NCBI GenBank assembly: GCA_021784375.1
Contig: JAJXSV010000103.1
Span: forward strand, 1-6,921
Direction of reading: 5' to 3'
DNA: 6,921 nucleotides
From: Actinomycetes bacterium
GTDB taxonomy: Bacteria > Actinomycetota > Actinomycetes > S36-B12 > UBA5976
Shown here: one piece after another, positions 5,241 to 6,921 of the stretch
Layout of the letters: each line of letters opens with the position of its first letter
Numbering within the stretch: position 1 is the stretch's first letter
The notes under the pieces: model-generated
The model's database searches: none
What the model was told of the DNA's origin: nothing
What the model saw: the letters and a program-made list of their open reading frames with translations, nothing else
Program-made: the position numbers and the translations under genes

Positions 5241-6790
5241 TGCGGCCACGGATCACCATCGTTGGGACCGGTAGTCATGACGGGCGGCTTTTGACGCTGC
5301 TCGCCGTGGAAGCACTGACCGCAGCCGGCGCCATCATCACCGACGCGGAAGTGGAGACGCTGGCCCGCGAATTCACCACTGGCGAGGTGGTGACGGTGGC
5401 AGGAGCATCGCTGGCACAACGCACGCGGGCCGTGCGCGACGCCCTCAAGCGGCATCAACAGGTGGTGCGCTTCATCGCGGGAGATCCCGTGTGGGACGGA
5501 GTGCTGGCGCAGGAGCTGCAGGCCCTGCGGGCGTTGGGTCAGGTGTCGGTGGTTCCCGGTGTTACCAGTACCACGGTTTCTGCGACCTATGCGGGCGTCT
5601 CGCTCACCGGTCAGCAGATCCGGGAGGTACGCGTCGTTGAGGCTGCCGACCCTGCCACCGTCTGGAAGGTGGCACCACGCGAGACCTTGGTGGTGAAGGG
5701 TGCAGCGGGTGCCACGCCTCGGGCACTCGCCGCCCTGCGTTCCGCTGGCAACCCCGGAAGCATGCCCTTCCGGGTAGTGAGCAATGCGGGCAGCATCAGC
5801 CAGCGCACCGTCACCGGCGAGCTCGCGGACTTCGAAGCACTCGTCGACACCAAACTGCTGAGCCCGGACAGCACCATCTTCATCGGTGAGCCCGTGCGCG
5901 TTGCCGTCGAATGGTTCGAGCAACTGCCGCTGCTGGGGTGGCGGGTGCTTATGCCGCGCACCAAGGACGCACTCGGCGAACTGACCCAGGCCCTGGAACG
6001 GGATGGTGCCGCGACGACGCATGTGCCCACGCTGTCCGTGGAAGCGCCGCGAACGCCGCAGCAGATCGAGCGCGCCGTGACGGGTCTGGCCGCCGGTCGC
6101 TTTGGCTGGGTGGTCTTCACCTGTGCCAACGCCTTCACCGCGGTCTGGGACAAGTGCCGCGAATACGGGCTGGATGCCCGCGTCTTCGCCGGCACCCACG
6201 TGGCTGCCGTCGGCGAGGACACGGTCGCGGCCCTCGCGGCCCGCGGCATGTATGCGGAGCTGGTCCACCCGGACACGACGCAGGAGCTGCTGGTCGCCTT
6301 CCCGCTGGCTGAGGAAGGCGATGAGTCCGTCAATCGGGTGCTCATCCCGCGCGCCGAGATCGCCACCGAAACCCTGGCCGCCGGCCTCGCCGAACTGGGC
6401 TGGGAGACCGAGGAGGTCACGGTGTTCCGCACCGTGCGCTCCGCTCCTCCGTCCGCCAGCACTCGTGAAGCCATCAAGACCGGCCTCTTCGACGCCGTCG
6501 TCTTCACTTCCTCTGCCACGGTACGCAACCTCATCGGACTGGCCGGCAAACCGCACACCAGCACCGTGGTGGCCTGTATCGGACCCAGCACGGTGAAGAC
6601 GGCCGAGGAACACGGATTGCGGGTTGATGTGGTCGCGCAGGCGCCCACTCATGCCGCACTCGCTGAGGCCCTCGTCGACTTCGCCCGGGACCGCCGTGCC
6701 GCGGAGGCCTCCCCGGCCAAGGCCTCGAGCGCACGCCGGTCGGCCGCGGCGCCCAAGGCAGCGCCGGGCAGCCGTCGCAAAGTGAAATAG
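5240..6790 (+). CDS. hemD: Uroporphyrinogen-III synthase with degenerate N-terminal uroporphyrinogen-III methyltransferase-like domain
   Basis: The C-terminal half (about 234-480) is uroporphyrinogen-III synthase, which closes and isomerises hydroxymethylbilane to uroporphyrinogen III, the precursor of heme, siroheme and cobalamin. It shows RVLMPRTKD (235-243), VVFTCANAF (291-299), AAVGEDTV, RVLIPRAEIATETLA, VVFTSSATVRNL (420-431) and VACIGPSTV, closely matching mycobacterial Rv0511. The N-terminal half (about 4-215) has the fold of a tetrapyrrole methyltransferase (VGTGSHDGRLLTL at 8-20, AGDP at 80-83, VVPGVTS at 104-110, YAGVSLT), but the glycine-rich GAGPGDP motif has become GTGSHDG and the GGDPFVFGRG motif has become AGDPVWDGV. 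Methylation activity is doubtful. An Ala/Lys/Arg-rich tail covers about 480-516. The length of 516 is usual for the actinobacterial fusion. It directly follows rex, without hemA or hemC. Confidence 0.92.
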   Translation: MRPRITIVGTGSHDGRLLTLLAVEALTAAGAIITDAEVETLAREFTTGEVVTVAGASLAQRTRAVRDALKRHQQVVRFIAGDPVWDGVLAQELQALRALGQVSVVPGVTSTTVSATYAGVSLTGQQIREVRVVEAADPATVWKVAPRETLVVKGAAGATPRALAALRSAGNPGSMPFRVVSNAGSISQRTVTGELADFEALVDTKLLSPDSTIFIGEPVRVAVEWFEQLPLLGWRVLMPRTKDALGELTQALERDGAATTHVPTLSVEAPRTPQQIERAVTGLAAGRFGWVVFTCANAFTAVWDKCREYGLDARVFAGTHVAAVGEDTVAALAARGMYAELVHPDTTQELLVAFPLAEEGDESVNRVLIPRAEIATETLAAGLAELGWETEEVTVFRTVRSAPPSASTREAIKTGLFDAVVFTSSATVRNLIGLAGKPHTSTVVACIGPSTVKTAEEHGLRVDVVAQAPTHAALAEALVDFARDRRAAEASPAKASSARRSAAAPKAAPGSRRKVK

Positions 6791-6794
6791 CCTT

Positions 6795-6808
6795 GACTCC
6801 AAGGAGTC
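6795..6808 (+). promoter_or_regulatory. Inverted repeat covering the ribosome site after hemD
   Basis: GACTCC (6795-6800) and GGAGTC (6803-6808) form a perfect inverted repeat that can fold as a 5-bp stem with a CAAG loop. The right arm contains most of the AAGGAG Shine-Dalgarno site (6801-6806) of the next gene. A ribosome finishing hemD at 6790 would disturb the stem, so it could enforce coupling to hemD translation. An alternative CCTT/AAGG pairing (6791-6794 with 6801-6804) also covers the site. The stem is short. Confidence 0.35.
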
Positions 6809-6812
6809 GTTG

Positions 6813-6921
6813 ATGAGCGTTCGCACCACTGTCCACCTGGTCCGTCATGGCGAGGTGTTCAACCCCGAGAAGCTGCTGTACGGGCGGCTTCCCGGGTACC
6901 GGCTGTCCTCCTTGGGTGAGG
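6813..6921 (+). CDS. Histidine phosphatase (phosphoglycerate mutase-like) family protein, N-terminal fragment
   Basis: The first 36 codons are present and the gene runs off the window. The product starts MSVRTTVHLVRHGEVFNPE and carries the RHGE catalytic motif at residues 11-14, with His12 as the expected phospho-acceptor, followed by LLYGRLPGYRLSSLGE. The combination RHGEV-x-NP…LYGRLPGY is typical of the actinobacterial subgroup that includes Rv0525, which precedes the thiol-disulfide and cytochrome c maturation genes (ResA/CcdA/ResB/CcsA-like) in mycobacteria. The substrate is unknown. ATG 6813 follows AAGGAG (6801-6806) by 6 nt. An in-frame TTG directly before it is less likely. It probably belongs to the rex-hemD transcript, since only 22 bp separate it from the hemD stop. 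Confidence 0.88.
   Translation, partial: MSVRTTVHLVRHGEVFNPEKLLYGRLPGYRLSSLGE

Noticed and set aside
4877..6829. 650-codon open frame on the minus strand opposite rex, hemD and the phosphatase start
   Set aside because: It runs across three + strand genes with clear motifs. The translation is low-complexity, rich in Gly/Arg/His, with no recognisable domain. It is a codon-bias shadow.
1..6921. Insertion sequences, CRISPR arrays, tRNA or rRNA genes, phage genes
   Set aside because: I looked for transposase motifs, regularly spaced repeats and tRNA-like folds on both strands and saw none that I could support.

Overview
This window comes from a high-GC Gram-positive bacterium, most likely an actinobacterium. 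The coding strand is strongly GC-rich. The gene set and order match two loci typical of that phylum: the 'helicase/secretion neighbourhood' Tad pilus cluster (Rv3660c to Rv3654c in Mycobacterium tuberculosis) and the rex/heme region (rex and hem genes in Streptomyces, Rv0505c to Rv0525 in M. tuberculosis). I cannot name the genus. Every gene I can support lies on the + strand.

Region 1 (1-3577) is a compact Flp/Tad type IVb pilus cluster: the 3' end of a CpaE/TadZ-like gene, tadA (assembly ATPase), tadB and tadC (platform proteins), a 69-residue Flp prepilin, a TadE-like pseudopilin and a small TadE/TadG-like protein of the Rv3654c type. Most junctions are 4-11 bp overlaps, suggesting translational coupling. 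The one real gap, between tadC and flp, holds a perfect 12-bp palindrome. A perfect 12-bp-stem hairpin follows flp and lies inside the 5' end of tadE. Together they suggest that flp is controlled separately from the assembly genes and is expressed more highly than tadE. No prepilin peptidase is in the window.

Region 2 (3578-4474) holds a HAD-IB phosphatase-like hydrolase with all catalytic motifs and a hydrophobic C-terminal tail. It may be read from a leaderless promoter and is followed by a strong hairpin terminator.

Region 3 (4475-6921) holds rex (NADH/NAD+-sensing repressor), then hemD (uroporphyrinogen-III synthase with a degenerate N-terminal methyltransferase-like domain), then the start of a histidine phosphatase resembling the gene that precedes the cytochrome c maturation genes in mycobacteria. 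rex and hemD touch (TGATG). The hemA and hemC genes that usually sit between them are absent, as is the glutaredoxin-like gene often found upstream. The region likely ties tetrapyrrole synthesis to redox state.

The window is mostly a recognisable conserved locus. I see no insertion sequence, CRISPR array, tRNA, rRNA or clearly novel system. The points of interest are regulatory (the palindrome and hairpins around flp, and the hairpin over the ribosome site after hemD) and architectural (the contracted rex-hemD unit, the eroded methyltransferase motifs, and the joining of the Tad and heme loci).
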